Shown one piece after another: positions 6,606 through 13,827 of a stretch of 14,759 nucleotides of DNA (position 1 is the first letter of the stretch; each line of letters begins with the position of its first letter). The notes beneath the pieces are model-generated. The model was given only the letters and a program-made list of their open reading frames with translations. It was not told the origin of the DNA and searched no databases. The stretch covers positions 1 through 14,759 of the forward strand of contig DBOI01000166.1 of the NCBI GenBank assembly GCA_002299245.1, given 5' to 3'. The stretch comes from Hydrogenovibrio sp. UBA650. Its GTDB lineage: Bacteria > Pseudomonadota > Gammaproteobacteria > Thiomicrospirales > Thiomicrospiraceae. Position numbers and translations under genes: made by a program.

Positions 6606-9203
6606 CTACCCTTTTACTACTAGGTTTACCAAACGGCCTGGCACCACAATCTCTTTAACGATCTCTTTATCTGCTGTAAACTTTTGTACAGCCTCATCCG
6701 CTTTTGCCGCAGCGATAATGGTGTCTTTATCAGCATCTGCTGCGACTTCAATTTTGCCGCGCAATTTACCATTGACCTGAACCATCAATTCGATTTCAGA
6801 CTTAACCAATGCAGACTCATCGACTTGCGGCCAACTCACATCCACTACAGAATCATCATGCCCCAAGGTATTCCACAGATTCTGCGCTAAATGCGGCGTC
6901 ATTGGTGACAACATCAATACAATCAACTCCAATGCTTCCTGCATCACTGCTCGACCTTCAGCAGAATCGGCATTGAATTTAGAAATATCGTTTAACAACT
7001 CCATACAGGCAGCAATTGCAGTATTAAAATGCAAACGCCGCCCCATATCATCGGTAACCTTCTTAAGAGTCTCATGCAGCTTCAAACGCAACGCCTTGGC
7101 ATCTTTACTCAAGCCTTCCGAGCCGCTTGCTTTGGCAACCAAGCCCCCATCTACATGCGAATAGACCTGTCGCCAAACGCGGTTTAGGAAACGCGAAGCA
7201 CCCTCAACCCCTTTATCAGACCATTCCAAAGTTTGCTCAGGTGGTGAGGCGAACATAATGTATAGGCGCAAGGTATCCGCACCGTACTGGTCGATTAGCG
7301 TCTGCGGATCAATCCCGTTATTCTTCGACTTCGACATTTTAATAATACCGCCGTACTGAACTTCAGAACCATCCGACTTCAACTTGCCACTGACAATCGT
7401 GCCCTTCTCATCTGTTACCGGCTCAACATCCAGCGGTGAGTACCAAGTCTGCTTACCACTTTCGTCTTGCGTAAACCAGCTTCCAGCCAATACCATTCCC
7501 TGAGTTAGCAGGTTCTTGAACGGCTCATCCGAAGAGATCAAACCTTCGTCACGCATCAACTTGTGGAAGAAACGCGCGTACAACAGGTGAAGAATCGCGT
7601 GCTCAATACCACCGATATACTGATCTACCGGCAACCAGTGATCAGCGCGCTCATCCAACATCGCTCCAGAGTTATCTTTTGAAGTGTAGCGAGCGTGATA
7701 CCAGGATGATTCAAAGAAGGTATCGAAAGTATCGGTTTCGCGCTTAGCTGGACCATTACATTTAGGACAGGTACAGTTTACAAATTCATCCATTTTCACT
7801 AGAGGCGAACCAGAACCATCTGGAACCACATCTTCCGGTAGTCGAACCGGCAGTTGATCTTCAGGCACAGGAACTGGACCGCACTCATCACAGTAGATCA
7901 CCGGAATCGGACAACCCCAATAGCGCTGACGGGAGATACCCCAGTCGCGCAAACGATAGTTGGTCTGCTTTTCACCCAGGTTTTTCTCACCTAATACTTT
8001 AGCCATTGCGTGCAGTGCTTGCTTAGACTTCAAACCATCAAACTGACCAGAGTTAACCAAAATTCCTTTTTCGGTAAAGGCTTGTTCAGAAATATCTGCT
8101 TGCTCATCGACACTCGGAGCGATTACCGCTTTAATTGGCAGGCCATATGCCTTAGCAAACTCATAGTCACGCTGATCATGAGCAGGAACCGACATAACCG
8201 CACCAGTCCCGTAACCCATCAACACAAAATTCGCCGCCCAAACAGGAACCACTTCACCAGTAATTGGGTGAGCCACTCGGATACCGGTATCAACCCCTTT
8301 CTTCTCCATGGTTTCCATATCGGCTTCCGCAGTAGAGATATGCGAACACTCTTCAATAAACTGTTCTAAAGGCTGGTTGTTTATCGCTGCCTCTTTACAA
8401 AGCGGGTGATCGGCTGCGATTGCAACATAAGTTACCCCCATCAAAGTATCTGGACGTGTGGTATAGACATCAAGAGTTTCTTGTTTTCCTTCAATTGGGA
8501 AAGAGATTTGCAGGCCTGTCGATTTACCAATCCAGTTTTTCTGCATGGTTTTAACTTGGTCAGGCCAGCCATCGAGCTTATCCAAATCCTGCAATAACTC
8601 TTCAGCATAATCAGTGATTCTCAAGAACCACTGCGCGATCTCTTTGCGCTCAACCGGCGCACCTGAACGCCAACCTTTTCCGTCGATAACTTGCTCGTTC
8701 GCCAGTACCGTCTGATCAATAGGGTCCCAGTTAACCACCGACATTTTGCGGTAAACCAAGCCCTTTTCCATCAATTGAGTAAATAACCACTGTTCCCAGC
8801 GATAGTACTCAGGGTGACAGGTCGCGACTTCACGAGACCAGTCATAACCCAAGCCTAGCGATTTTAACTGGTTACGCATATAGTCGATGTTTTCATAAGT
8901 CCATTTAGCCGGCGCTACCTGGTGCTGCATCGCTGCATTTTCTGCAGGCAGACCAAACGCATCCCAACCCATTGGCTGCAAGACATTTTTACCCTGCATA
9001 CGCTGGAAGCGAGAGATTACATCACCAATGGTATAGTTACGGACGTGCCCCATGTGCAGCTTACCGCTTGGGTACGGAAACATTGAGAGACAGTAGAACT
9101 TCTCTTTACTGTCATCTTCAGTGGCGACAAACGTTTGGTTATCGTCCCAGTTTTTCTGGATTTCGGCTTCAAGCTGTTGTGGGTTGTATTGGACTTCAGG
9201 CAT
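6606..9203 (-). CDS. leuS: Leucyl-tRNA synthetase
   Basis: LeuRS charges tRNA-Leu with leucine and edits mischarged amino acids. The 865 residues match E. coli (860). Class I signatures are HMGH at 50-53 (in MFPYPSGKLHMGHVRNYTIGD) and KMSKS at 622-626. The CP1 editing domain is marked by TTRPDTLMGVTY (248-259) and YGTGAVMSVPAHDQRDYEFA (331-350). WGISRQRYWGCPIP (421-434) is typical of bacterial LeuRS. Unlike E. coli it has a Cys cluster, CDEC (438-441) and CTCPKC (477-482), which can bind zinc as in the thermophile type. The C-terminus has VQVNGKLRGKI and PGRLVNLVV. It heads the lptE-holA-proA-nadD-rsfS-rlmH unit, and the gap to lptE is 34 bases. Confidence 0.99.
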   Translation of the reverse strand: MPEVQYNPQQLEAEIQKNWDDNQTFVATEDDSKEKFYCLSMFPYPSGKLHMGHVRNYTIGDVISRFQRMQGKNVLQPMGWDAFGLPAENAAMQHQVAPAKWTYENIDYMRNQLKSLGLGYDWSREVATCHPEYYRWEQWLFTQLMEKGLVYRKMSVVNWDPIDQTVLANEQVIDGKGWRSGAPVERKEIAQWFLRITDYAEELLQDLDKLDGWPDQVKTMQKNWIGKSTGLQISFPIEGKQETLDVYTTRPDTLMGVTYVAIAADHPLCKEAAINNQPLEQFIEECSHISTAEADMETMEKKGVDTGIRVAHPITGEVVPVWAANFVLMGYGTGAVMSVPAHDQRDYEFAKAYGLPIKAVIAPSVDEQADISEQAFTEKGILVNSGQFDGLKSKQALHAMAKVLGEKNLGEKQTNYRLRDWGISRQRYWGCPIPVIYCDECGPVPVPEDQLPVRLPEDVVPDGSGSPLVKMDEFVNCTCPKCNGPAKRETDTFDTFFESSWYHARYTSKDNSGAMLDERADHWLPVDQYIGGIEHAILHLLYARFFHKLMRDEGLISSDEPFKNLLTQGMVLAGSWFTQDESGKQTWYSPLDVEPVTDEKGTIVSGKLKSDGSEVQYGGIIKMSKSKNNGIDPQTLIDQYGADTLRLYIMFASPPEQTLEWSDKGVEGASRFLNRVWRQVYSHVDGGLVAKASGSEGLSKDAKALRLKLHETLKKVTDDMGRRLHFNTAIAACMELLNDISKFNADSAEGRAVMQEALELIVLMLSPMTPHLAQNLWNTLGHDDSVVDVSWPQVDESALVKSEIELMVQVNGKLRGKIEVAADADKDTIIAAAKADEAVQKFTADKEIVKEIVVPGRLVNLVVKG
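8511..8518. repeat. CAGGCCTG palindrome 3 (leuS)
   Basis: Perfect copy, coding ACA GGC CTG (Thr-Gly-Leu) in STGLQI. Confidence 0.7.
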
Positions 9204-9246
9204 CTCGTTTTTCTTTTAAAAATATAGGGTTAAAATCTGGATAAAT

Positions 9247-9278
9247 TTGAACTTGCGAATCAAAACAAATAAGTTCAA
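9247..9278. promoter_or_regulatory. 8-bp inverted repeat between leuS and the divergent gene
   Basis: TTGAACTT (9247-9254) and AAGTTCAA (9271-9278) are exact complements separated by 16 bases. They lie just downstream of the candidate leuS -10 box, so they would fall at the start of the leuS leader, and upstream of the start of the plus-strand gene. This could be an operator shared by two divergent genes or a leader hairpin. In such A+T-rich DNA chance cannot be excluded. Confidence 0.35.
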
Positions 9279-9279
9279 T

Positions 9280-9285
9280 ATTATA
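9280..9285 (-). promoter_or_regulatory. Candidate -10 box of leuS
   Basis: A perfect TATAAT reads on the minus strand at 9285-9280, about 77 bases before the leuS ATG. No good -35 hexamer is found 16-18 bases upstream; that stretch holds the ribosome binding site of the divergent gene. The assignment is therefore tentative. Confidence 0.35.
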
Positions 9286-9317
9286 GTAGATATGTGCTTT
9301 AGAAAGAGGAGAAAATA

Positions 9318-9707
9318 ATGAGTCAAAATAAAATGTTGACCGCTTACAGAACCCTGCTGAATCACGCCAAGGAATTTGTCATCAAAGCTGAAGATAAAAC
9401 CTGGACAAACCTAGGAAAAGCAATTGAAAAAGCTGAACAGGCAGACCATGCATTATCAGACTTAACAGCAAAGGAATTTAAGCAAGTTCAGGATGACCTA
9501 CACGCTGATTTGATGCAAACTGCAGAGTACCTTTCAGAAGTAGAGCAAGGAATTGAAGAGTTCATTGATATGGATCTTCCATTATTGGAAAAAATCTTAA
9601 TCGACAAAGCCTTGACTTTGGCTGACCCGACCGAAATTACGGTTCTAAGAATGCGTTTGGCTGCGGCAATGGATGAAGATCACCCGGTGTTTTCAAAACC
9701 TCGCTAA
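9318..9707 (+). CDS. YbeL-like (DUF1451) helical protein lacking the zinc ribbon
   Basis: This 129-residue acidic protein looks almost wholly helical: AYRTLLNHAKEF, LGKAIEKAEQADHALSDLTAKEFKQVQDDLHADLMQTAEYL, and LLEKILIDKALTLADPTEITVLRMRL. I see no signal peptide, no membrane segment and no Cys. The layout resembles E. coli YbeL (about 160 residues), which has a YRxL start, a Leu-Thr/Glu-Val/Asp-Leu helix pair and a C-terminal pair of CxxC motifs. YbeL is also coded next to leuS in E. coli. Here the protein ends at SKPR, where YbeL runs into its zinc ribbon. A strong ribosome binding site (AGAGGAGA) precedes the ATG. It is the only gene on the plus strand, and its stop overlaps that of lnt by 4 bases. 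The function of the family is unknown. Confidence is high for a real gene, moderate for the family. Confidence 0.8.
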   Translation: MSQNKMLTAYRTLLNHAKEFVIKAEDKTWTNLGKAIEKAEQADHALSDLTAKEFKQVQDDLHADLMQTAEYLSEVEQGIEEFIDMDLPLLEKILIDKALTLADPTEITVLRMRLAAAMDEDHPVFSKPR

Positions 9708-9721
9708 TTCGATTCAGCGAG
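9700..9721. terminator. Hairpin at the overlapping lnt and ybeL-like stop codons
   Basis: CTCGCT (9700-9705) and AGCGAG (9716-9721) pair perfectly, and AAT/ATT inside extends the stem with one bulged base. On the minus strand it is followed by GGTTTTG, so it may weakly terminate lnt transcription. A second hairpin, TACCTT/AAGGTA at 9724-9739, followed by ACGTTTTGC on the plus strand, could serve the plus-strand gene. Neither has a long T-run. Confidence 0.35.
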
Positions 9722-11254
9722 CCTACCTTTAAGAAGGTAACGTTTTGCTAACAAGAACCCAAAGAACATAAACAATAGAAACAATACCGGTAGCCTTTTC
9801 CATTGAGCATAAAACGTCAGGCCTTCATAAGGCTGGACTTTGCCTCTTAAAACGCCTTCTTGATAAGGCGCAATTTCATATTTGATATTGCCTTTGATAT
9901 CAATAATCGCGGTGTAGCCGGTATTGGTCGAACGAGCTACTTCTCGACCCAACTCAAGAGCCCTCATCTGCACATCCTGTAGTTGTTGAGCGGGCTGAAA
10001 AGTATTGGCAAACCAAGCATCATTACTTACTGTGATCATGTATTTTGCTTCCGGCAACTGGGTGGCGAGTTCTTCGCCAAAAGCCATTTCAAAACAGATG
10101 CTCAAACTGACATCATGCCCGCCCAGCTTCATCGGCTTTTGATTGGGATCACCAGCGGAAAAAGTAGCAAATGGGATATTAAACAGGCCTGTTAAAAACT
10201 CAAATGCACTCGTAAAGGGAAAGTATTCACTAAAAGGTACCAGGTGGTGTTTGTAATACCGATCCTCTGGGTTGCGAACATTAATCAGCGCATTGTAATA
10301 GTTGTCCACTCCAATATCGCCGTCAATCACACCAATGACAATATCTGTATTCAGAATTTGAGCATCTTTGATGAATTGCAATAGTGCTCCGCGTTCAACA
10401 ACATCATAATAGGCTGGTACTGCGGTTTCCGGCCAGACAATGACATCAGCATCCATATTATTTTTGGTATGAATAATATACTTTTGCAAAGTCGGAAAAA
10501 ACGCTTCGCGTTGCCACTTCTCCTCTTGTGGGATATTTGCTTGTATCAAGGCCACATCAATAGGATTATCTAAGGGCTTGACCCACTCCACATCTTTTAA
10601 CAGGCCTCCCACAGACCAAAGTAAACAAAGCGTGATACTTGCCGCCAACCAGTTTTTGGAACGGAACAACCAAACCAACAGGCCTGCCGAAATGGCGATG
10701 GCCCAGCTCACCCCCCAAACACCAAATATCGGTGCATAGCCATCCAACCAGGTATGCAGATGAGATACGCCACTCAACAGAAATGGAAAACCACCAAAAA
10801 TGGTCGCTCTAAATAGCTCTCCCACCACCCAGACAGCCGGAAAAAGCAAAACTAGATTGATGACTATACGGTTAGGGTTCTTAAAATAAAACGCCATCCA
10901 ACCTGAAAGCGCAGTAGACAGGGCTAGAAATAGAACAAAACCGAAAGTTAACAGAATTGAGAATGGCAGTGCGACACCGGAGTAGAAGTACATGCTGGAG
11001 AAGAGCCAGCTAACCCCAACACCAAACATACCCATGCCAAACCAGAGCCCTAGCTTGACAGAATCAAATGCTGTTTCAGAATCCTGCCAAAGCAGAAACA
11101 ATCCCGCAATGGTAAATAAAATCACCGGAGAGAAAGAGAAAGGGGCAAATGCTAAAACTGAAATCGCCCCTAAGGCAAGGGCAATTGAGGCAGGTTGAGT
11201 TGGTTTAGAAAGCTCTTTAAGTGATTGCCAAAAAGCAATGGTTACCTGTTTCAA
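9704..11254 (-). CDS. lnt: Apolipoprotein N-acyltransferase Lnt
   Basis: Lnt sits in the inner membrane and adds the third acyl chain to the N-terminal Cys of lipoproteins. The 516 residues (E. coli 512) show hydrophobic membrane segments at about 22-57, 65-83, 90-121, 131-147, 172-196 and 202-218. A nitrilase-like periplasmic domain follows, and a last membrane segment lies at about 486-503. The catalytic triad is visible as Glu276 (VIVWPETA), Lys335 (YYKHHLVPFSEYFPF) and Cys387 (SLSICFE). The start is TTG: the frame is closed by the corC stop seven codons upstream, no ATG lies early in the frame, and GAGG sits 5 bases before the TTG. Its partners phoH-ybeY-corC upstream are those of E. coli. 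Confidence 0.98.
   Translation of the reverse strand: MKQVTIAFWQSLKELSKPTQPASIALALGAISVLAFAPFSFSPVILFTIAGLFLLWQDSETAFDSVKLGLWFGMGMFGVGVSWLFSSMYFYSGVALPFSILLTFGFVLFLALSTALSGWMAFYFKNPNRIVINLVLLFPAVWVVGELFRATIFGGFPFLLSGVSHLHTWLDGYAPIFGVWGVSWAIAISAGLLVWLFRSKNWLAASITLCLLWSVGGLLKDVEWVKPLDNPIDVALIQANIPQEEKWQREAFFPTLQKYIIHTKNNMDADVIVWPETAVPAYYDVVERGALLQFIKDAQILNTDIVIGVIDGDIGVDNYYNALINVRNPEDRYYKHHLVPFSEYFPFTSAFEFLTGLFNIPFATFSAGDPNQKPMKLGGHDVSLSICFEMAFGEELATQLPEAKYMITVSNDAWFANTFQPAQQLQDVQMRALELGREVARSTNTGYTAIIDIKGNIKYEIAPYQEGVLRGKVQPYEGLTFYAQWKRLPVLFLLFMFFGFLLAKRYLLKGRLAESN
10184..10191. repeat. CAGGCCTG palindrome 4 (lnt)
   Basis: Perfect copy, coding ACA GGC CTG (Thr-Gly-Leu) in LTGLFN. Confidence 0.7.
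10679..10686. repeat. CAGGCCTG palindrome 5 (lnt)
   Basis: Perfect copy, coding GCA GGC CTG (Ala-Gly-Leu) in SAGLLV. Confidence 0.7.
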
Positions 11255-11272
11255 GCCAACCTCAACATACGA

Positions 11273-12169
11273 TTATACAGCGGCATCAGTTGGCCCAAGA
11301 TTAAGTTCTGAATCCAAACTATCATCAGTAATCGATTGTTTTTCCATATCAATGACTTTAACTTCAAACAACTCGGCACGACGTTCATTAGCCTTAAGAA
11401 CTTTAAAGATCAACTGCTCAGTCTCGAAAGTCTCGTCAACTGCTGGTACATGACCGAGCTGAACGGCTAAAAATCCACCAATGGTTTCACTGTTTTCAGT
11501 CTCGATATTGATATCAAAGAATTGATTAAATTCTTCAATCGGCGTTACCGCCTGAACCGCAAATACAGTTCCAGTACGTTTTTGAATATTACTGGTTTCT
11601 TCAACATCATGTTCGTCTTCAATATCACCAACTATTTGTTCAAGAACATCCTCAATAGTTACCAGGCCTGCCAATTCTGCATATTCATCCACAACCAGTG
11701 CCAAGTGATTACGGCTAGCCTTAAACTCTCTCAATAAAACATTCAAGCGTTTACTTTCAGGAATAAAGACCGGTTCACGATAAATACGTTGCAAATCTTC
11801 TTTGGCTTTAAGCTCACCCTTAACAACCGCGCGCAACACATCTTTTGCCAAGAGAATACCGACGATTTCGTTGTCCTGCATGACCGGATAACGCGAGTGA
11901 GAACTCTCTAGCATGGTCTCAAGAATTTGATCCAGAGGAATGCTGGCATCAATGACTTCGATTTGCGGACGAGGAATCATAATGTCCCGAACTCGAGCTT
12001 CTGAAACATCGAGAACACCTTGAATCATGAACATGGCGTCGGCATCTATCAAACCAACCGACCGTGACTCTTTTAGAATGGAAACTAAATCTTCTCGACT
12101 CTCCGGTTCGTCTGAGAATACTTTTCCCAGGCGCTCTATCCACGAAGAGCCGTTCGTACTGTCACTCAT
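11273..12169 (-). CDS. corC: CorC/YbeX-type CBS-domain protein
   Basis: This cytoplasmic protein belongs to the CorC/YbeX family, linked to magnesium and cobalt efflux and, with YbeY and PhoH, to ribosome homeostasis. From the chosen ATG it has 298 residues (E. coli 292). RVRDIMIPRPQIEVI (about 60-74) begins the first CBS domain. The second CBS domain runs to LAGLVTIEDVLEQIVGDIEDEHD (about 166-188). The CorC_HlyC domain follows with ETIGGFLAVQLGHVP (about 228-242). No membrane segment is seen. An upstream in-frame ATG at 12226 would overlap ybeY and add 19 residues unlike the family, so I chose the ATG at 12169, where MSDS resembles E. coli MSDD. The ribosome binding site there is weak. lnt follows after 18 bases. 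Confidence 0.95.
   Translation of the reverse strand: MSDSTNGSSWIERLGKVFSDEPESREDLVSILKESRSVGLIDADAMFMIQGVLDVSEARVRDIMIPRPQIEVIDASIPLDQILETMLESSHSRYPVMQDNEIVGILLAKDVLRAVVKGELKAKEDLQRIYREPVFIPESKRLNVLLREFKASRNHLALVVDEYAELAGLVTIEDVLEQIVGDIEDEHDVEETSNIQKRTGTVFAVQAVTPIEEFNQFFDINIETENSETIGGFLAVQLGHVPAVDETFETEQLIFKVLKANERRAELFEVKVIDMEKQSITDDSLDSELNLGPTDAAV
11663..11670. repeat. CAGGCCTG palindrome 6 (corC)
   Basis: Perfect copy, coding GCA GGC CTG (Ala-Gly-Leu) in LAGLVT. Confidence 0.7.
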
Positions 12170-12200
12170 AATTTGTTGTTTTACCTTTGTTATTAAAAAC

Positions 12201-12689
12201 CTAACTATCAGAGTATGGATTATCATACCCTAATGAATTTAAAATCTCGATTTCCAGAGCTTCCATCTCTTCAGCTTCTGTTTCATCTATATGGTCATAG
12301 CCCTGAAGATGCAAGCTACCGTGTACAATCATGTGCGCCCAATGGGACTCTAATGATTTATTTTGCTCTCCAGCCTCTTTTCTAACCACATCTGCACAAA
12401 TAACCAAATCGCCTAAATATGGTAGCTCTTCACCAATATCTACCAAGCCTGGAGGTTGTTCAAATTCAAAAGACAAGACATTGGTCGGCTTATCTATTTC
12501 TCGGTACTCTCGATTCAATTCCTGACTTTCATCAGGACTAACAATACGTACAGTCATCTCAGCGGGTTGAAAACACCGCGGCTGCGGGATAGTCGCCAGC
12601 ACCCATTTTCTGCACTGCTCAAGCGAAGGTATCGCCTCTTCAGGTATTGCCCATTGAAGATCAATATTAAGCGCTTCCGAAGCTTCCAT
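12201..12689 (-). CDS. ybeY: Endoribonuclease YbeY
   Basis: YbeY is a metal-dependent endoribonuclease needed for 16S rRNA 3'-end maturation and late 70S ribosome quality control. The 162-residue protein carries the zinc site H-x3-H-x5-H as His123, His127 and His133 in MIVHGSLHLQGYDH. It also carries DKPTNVLSFEFE (66-77) and YLGDLVICADVV (91-102), all typical of the family, and ends EMEALEIEILNSLGYDNPY like E. coli. An AGGGGG ribosome binding site, made partly from the phoH stop codon, lies 7 bases before the ATG; the gap to phoH is 9 bases. corC follows after 31 bases. Confidence 0.97.
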   Translation of the reverse strand: MEASEALNIDLQWAIPEEAIPSLEQCRKWVLATIPQPRCFQPAEMTVRIVSPDESQELNREYREIDKPTNVLSFEFEQPPGLVDIGEELPYLGDLVICADVVRKEAGEQNKSLESHWAHMIVHGSLHLQGYDHIDETEAEEMEALEIEILNSLGYDNPYSDS

Positions 12690-12698
12690 TGCAACCCC

Positions 12699-13700
12699 CT
12701 AGCTTTTTTTGCGAATTTTATCCTCAGGCTGATTTTTACGATCATATCGATCATAGGCCTGTACAATTTTCTGAACCAAAGAGTGGCGAACCACATCCTG
12801 AGCCTGATAGAAAGTAAAGCCAATATTATCAACACCTTCTAACACTTCAATTACATGACGCAAACCTGATTTTTGATGTTTTGGCAGGTCACATTGGGTG
12901 ATGTCACCAGTGACGACTGCAGTGGAACCAAAACCAATTCGAGTCAAAAACATCTTCATTTGCTCAGTGGTTGTATTCTGGGCTTCATCTAAAATAATGA
13001 AAGCGTCATTCAATGTACGTCCGCGCATAAAAGCCAAAGGGGCAACTTCTATCACACTTTTTTCCATTAATCGCTCAACCGTCTCAAAACCCATCATTTC
13101 AAATAGGGCATCAAACAGGGGTCGAAGGTATGGGTCAACTTTTTGGGACAGATCGCCTGGTAAAAAGCCAAGCTTCTCACCCGCTTCAACAGCCGGTCGA
13201 GTCAAAATAATTCTACGAACCTTTTCATGCTCTAAGGCCTCTACCGCACAGGCAACTGCCAAATAGGTCTTTCCGGTTCCGGCAGGCCCAATACCAAAAT
13301 TGACATCATAATTTCGAATTGCATCAATATAACCAGCTTGATTGACGTTTCGGGTTTTAATCGTCTTGCGCAGGGTTTTAATTAATACTTGCTCTGCCGT
13401 GATCGCTTGTGGTTCATCCAGTCCTAACTCGTGCAGTGCCAAGTGTATTATCTGCGGACTTAAAATCTCATCAGCCGCAGTATCGTATAAATCTCTAATT
13501 AACTGTTCGGCCTTAACTAAACGATCACTCAAACCTGTTACAGCAAAATCAAAACCGCGTGAGTTGATCTCTACCCCAAGCTTGAGTTCAATCTGGTCAA
13601 TGTGCTCATGGTGCCAGCCACTGAGATTCTGTAAACGTTCATTATCCTGAGGAAACAGGGAGAATTTAATTGTTTCAAGTTTTGGCAATTTTAGCCCCAA
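12699..13700 (-). CDS. phoH: PhoH-like ATPase YbeZ
   Basis: YbeZ is a cytoplasmic PhoH-family ATPase that works with YbeY in rRNA metabolism. The 333 residues (E. coli YbeZ 346) contain Walker A GPAGTGKT at 138-145, LTRPAVEAGEKLGFLPGDLSQKVDPYLRPL (166-195), Walker B FIILDEAQN at 234-242, and TRIGFGSTAVVTGDITQCDLP. The start is uncertain. A stop codon lies three codons upstream of a TTG at 13700, and no ATG occurs early in the frame. TTG at 13700 has no clear ribosome binding site. TTG four codons later (13688) has GGGG 6 bases upstream and is a fair alternative. It leads the ybeY-corC-lnt group. Confidence 0.95.
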   Translation of the reverse strand: MGLKLPKLETIKFSLFPQDNERLQNLSGWHHEHIDQIELKLGVEINSRGFDFAVTGLSDRLVKAEQLIRDLYDTAADEILSPQIIHLALHELGLDEPQAITAEQVLIKTLRKTIKTRNVNQAGYIDAIRNYDVNFGIGPAGTGKTYLAVACAVEALEHEKVRRIILTRPAVEAGEKLGFLPGDLSQKVDPYLRPLFDALFEMMGFETVERLMEKSVIEVAPLAFMRGRTLNDAFIILDEAQNTTTEQMKMFLTRIGFGSTAVVTGDITQCDLPKHQKSGLRHVIEVLEGVDNIGFTFYQAQDVVRHSLVQKIVQAYDRYDRKNQPEDKIRKKS

Positions 13701-13717
13701 GAATAACTAAGCAAGAG

Positions 13718-13745
13718 TTCATAATCCGCTGGTTCCATCAATCAA
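13718..13745 (-). promoter_or_regulatory. Possible phoH promoter
   Basis: TTGATT (13745-13740) and TATGAA (13723-13718) on the minus strand are separated by 16 bases and match 4 of 6 consensus positions each. They stand in the only gap between miaB and phoH. Confidence 0.3.
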
Positions 13746-13762
13746 CATATTGATTTAACAAT

Positions 13763-13794
13763 AAAAAAAAACACAAATCAAATGATAAATTGAT
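13763..13794 (-). terminator. Weak terminator candidate after miaB
   Basis: On the minus strand ATCAA (13794-13790) can pair with TTGAT (13781-13777), and a run of nine T (13771-13763) follows 5 bases later. The stem is short and A+T-rich, so termination would be inefficient. Its position between miaB and phoH suits a terminator. Confidence 0.35.
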
Positions 13795-13810
13795 GACGAC
13801 ATAGAAGTTT

Positions 13811-13827
13811 GCTTTGAAAATCAAAGC
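13811..13827. repeat. 7-bp hairpin spanning the miaB stop codon
   Basis: GCTTTGA (13811-13817) and TCAAAGC (13821-13827) are perfect complements with a 3-base loop; the miaB stop TGA is in the stem. No T-run follows directly. It may protect the 3' end of the mRNA or act together with the T-run further down. Confidence 0.45.

Noticed and set aside
8010..8369. Open frame of 119 codons on the plus strand opposite leuS
   Set aside because: It lies wholly opposite the well-conserved leuS and its composition (His, Asn and Arg rich) is typical of antisense readings.
12170..12226. Longer corC reading frame starting at 12226
   Set aside because: The extra 19 residues overlap ybeY and have no match in the family; the ATG at 12169 gives the usual N-terminus and length.
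12456..12842. Plus-strand open frame of 128 codons across ybeY and phoH
   Set aside because: It runs antisense to two conserved genes across their junction and has no plausible ribosome binding site.
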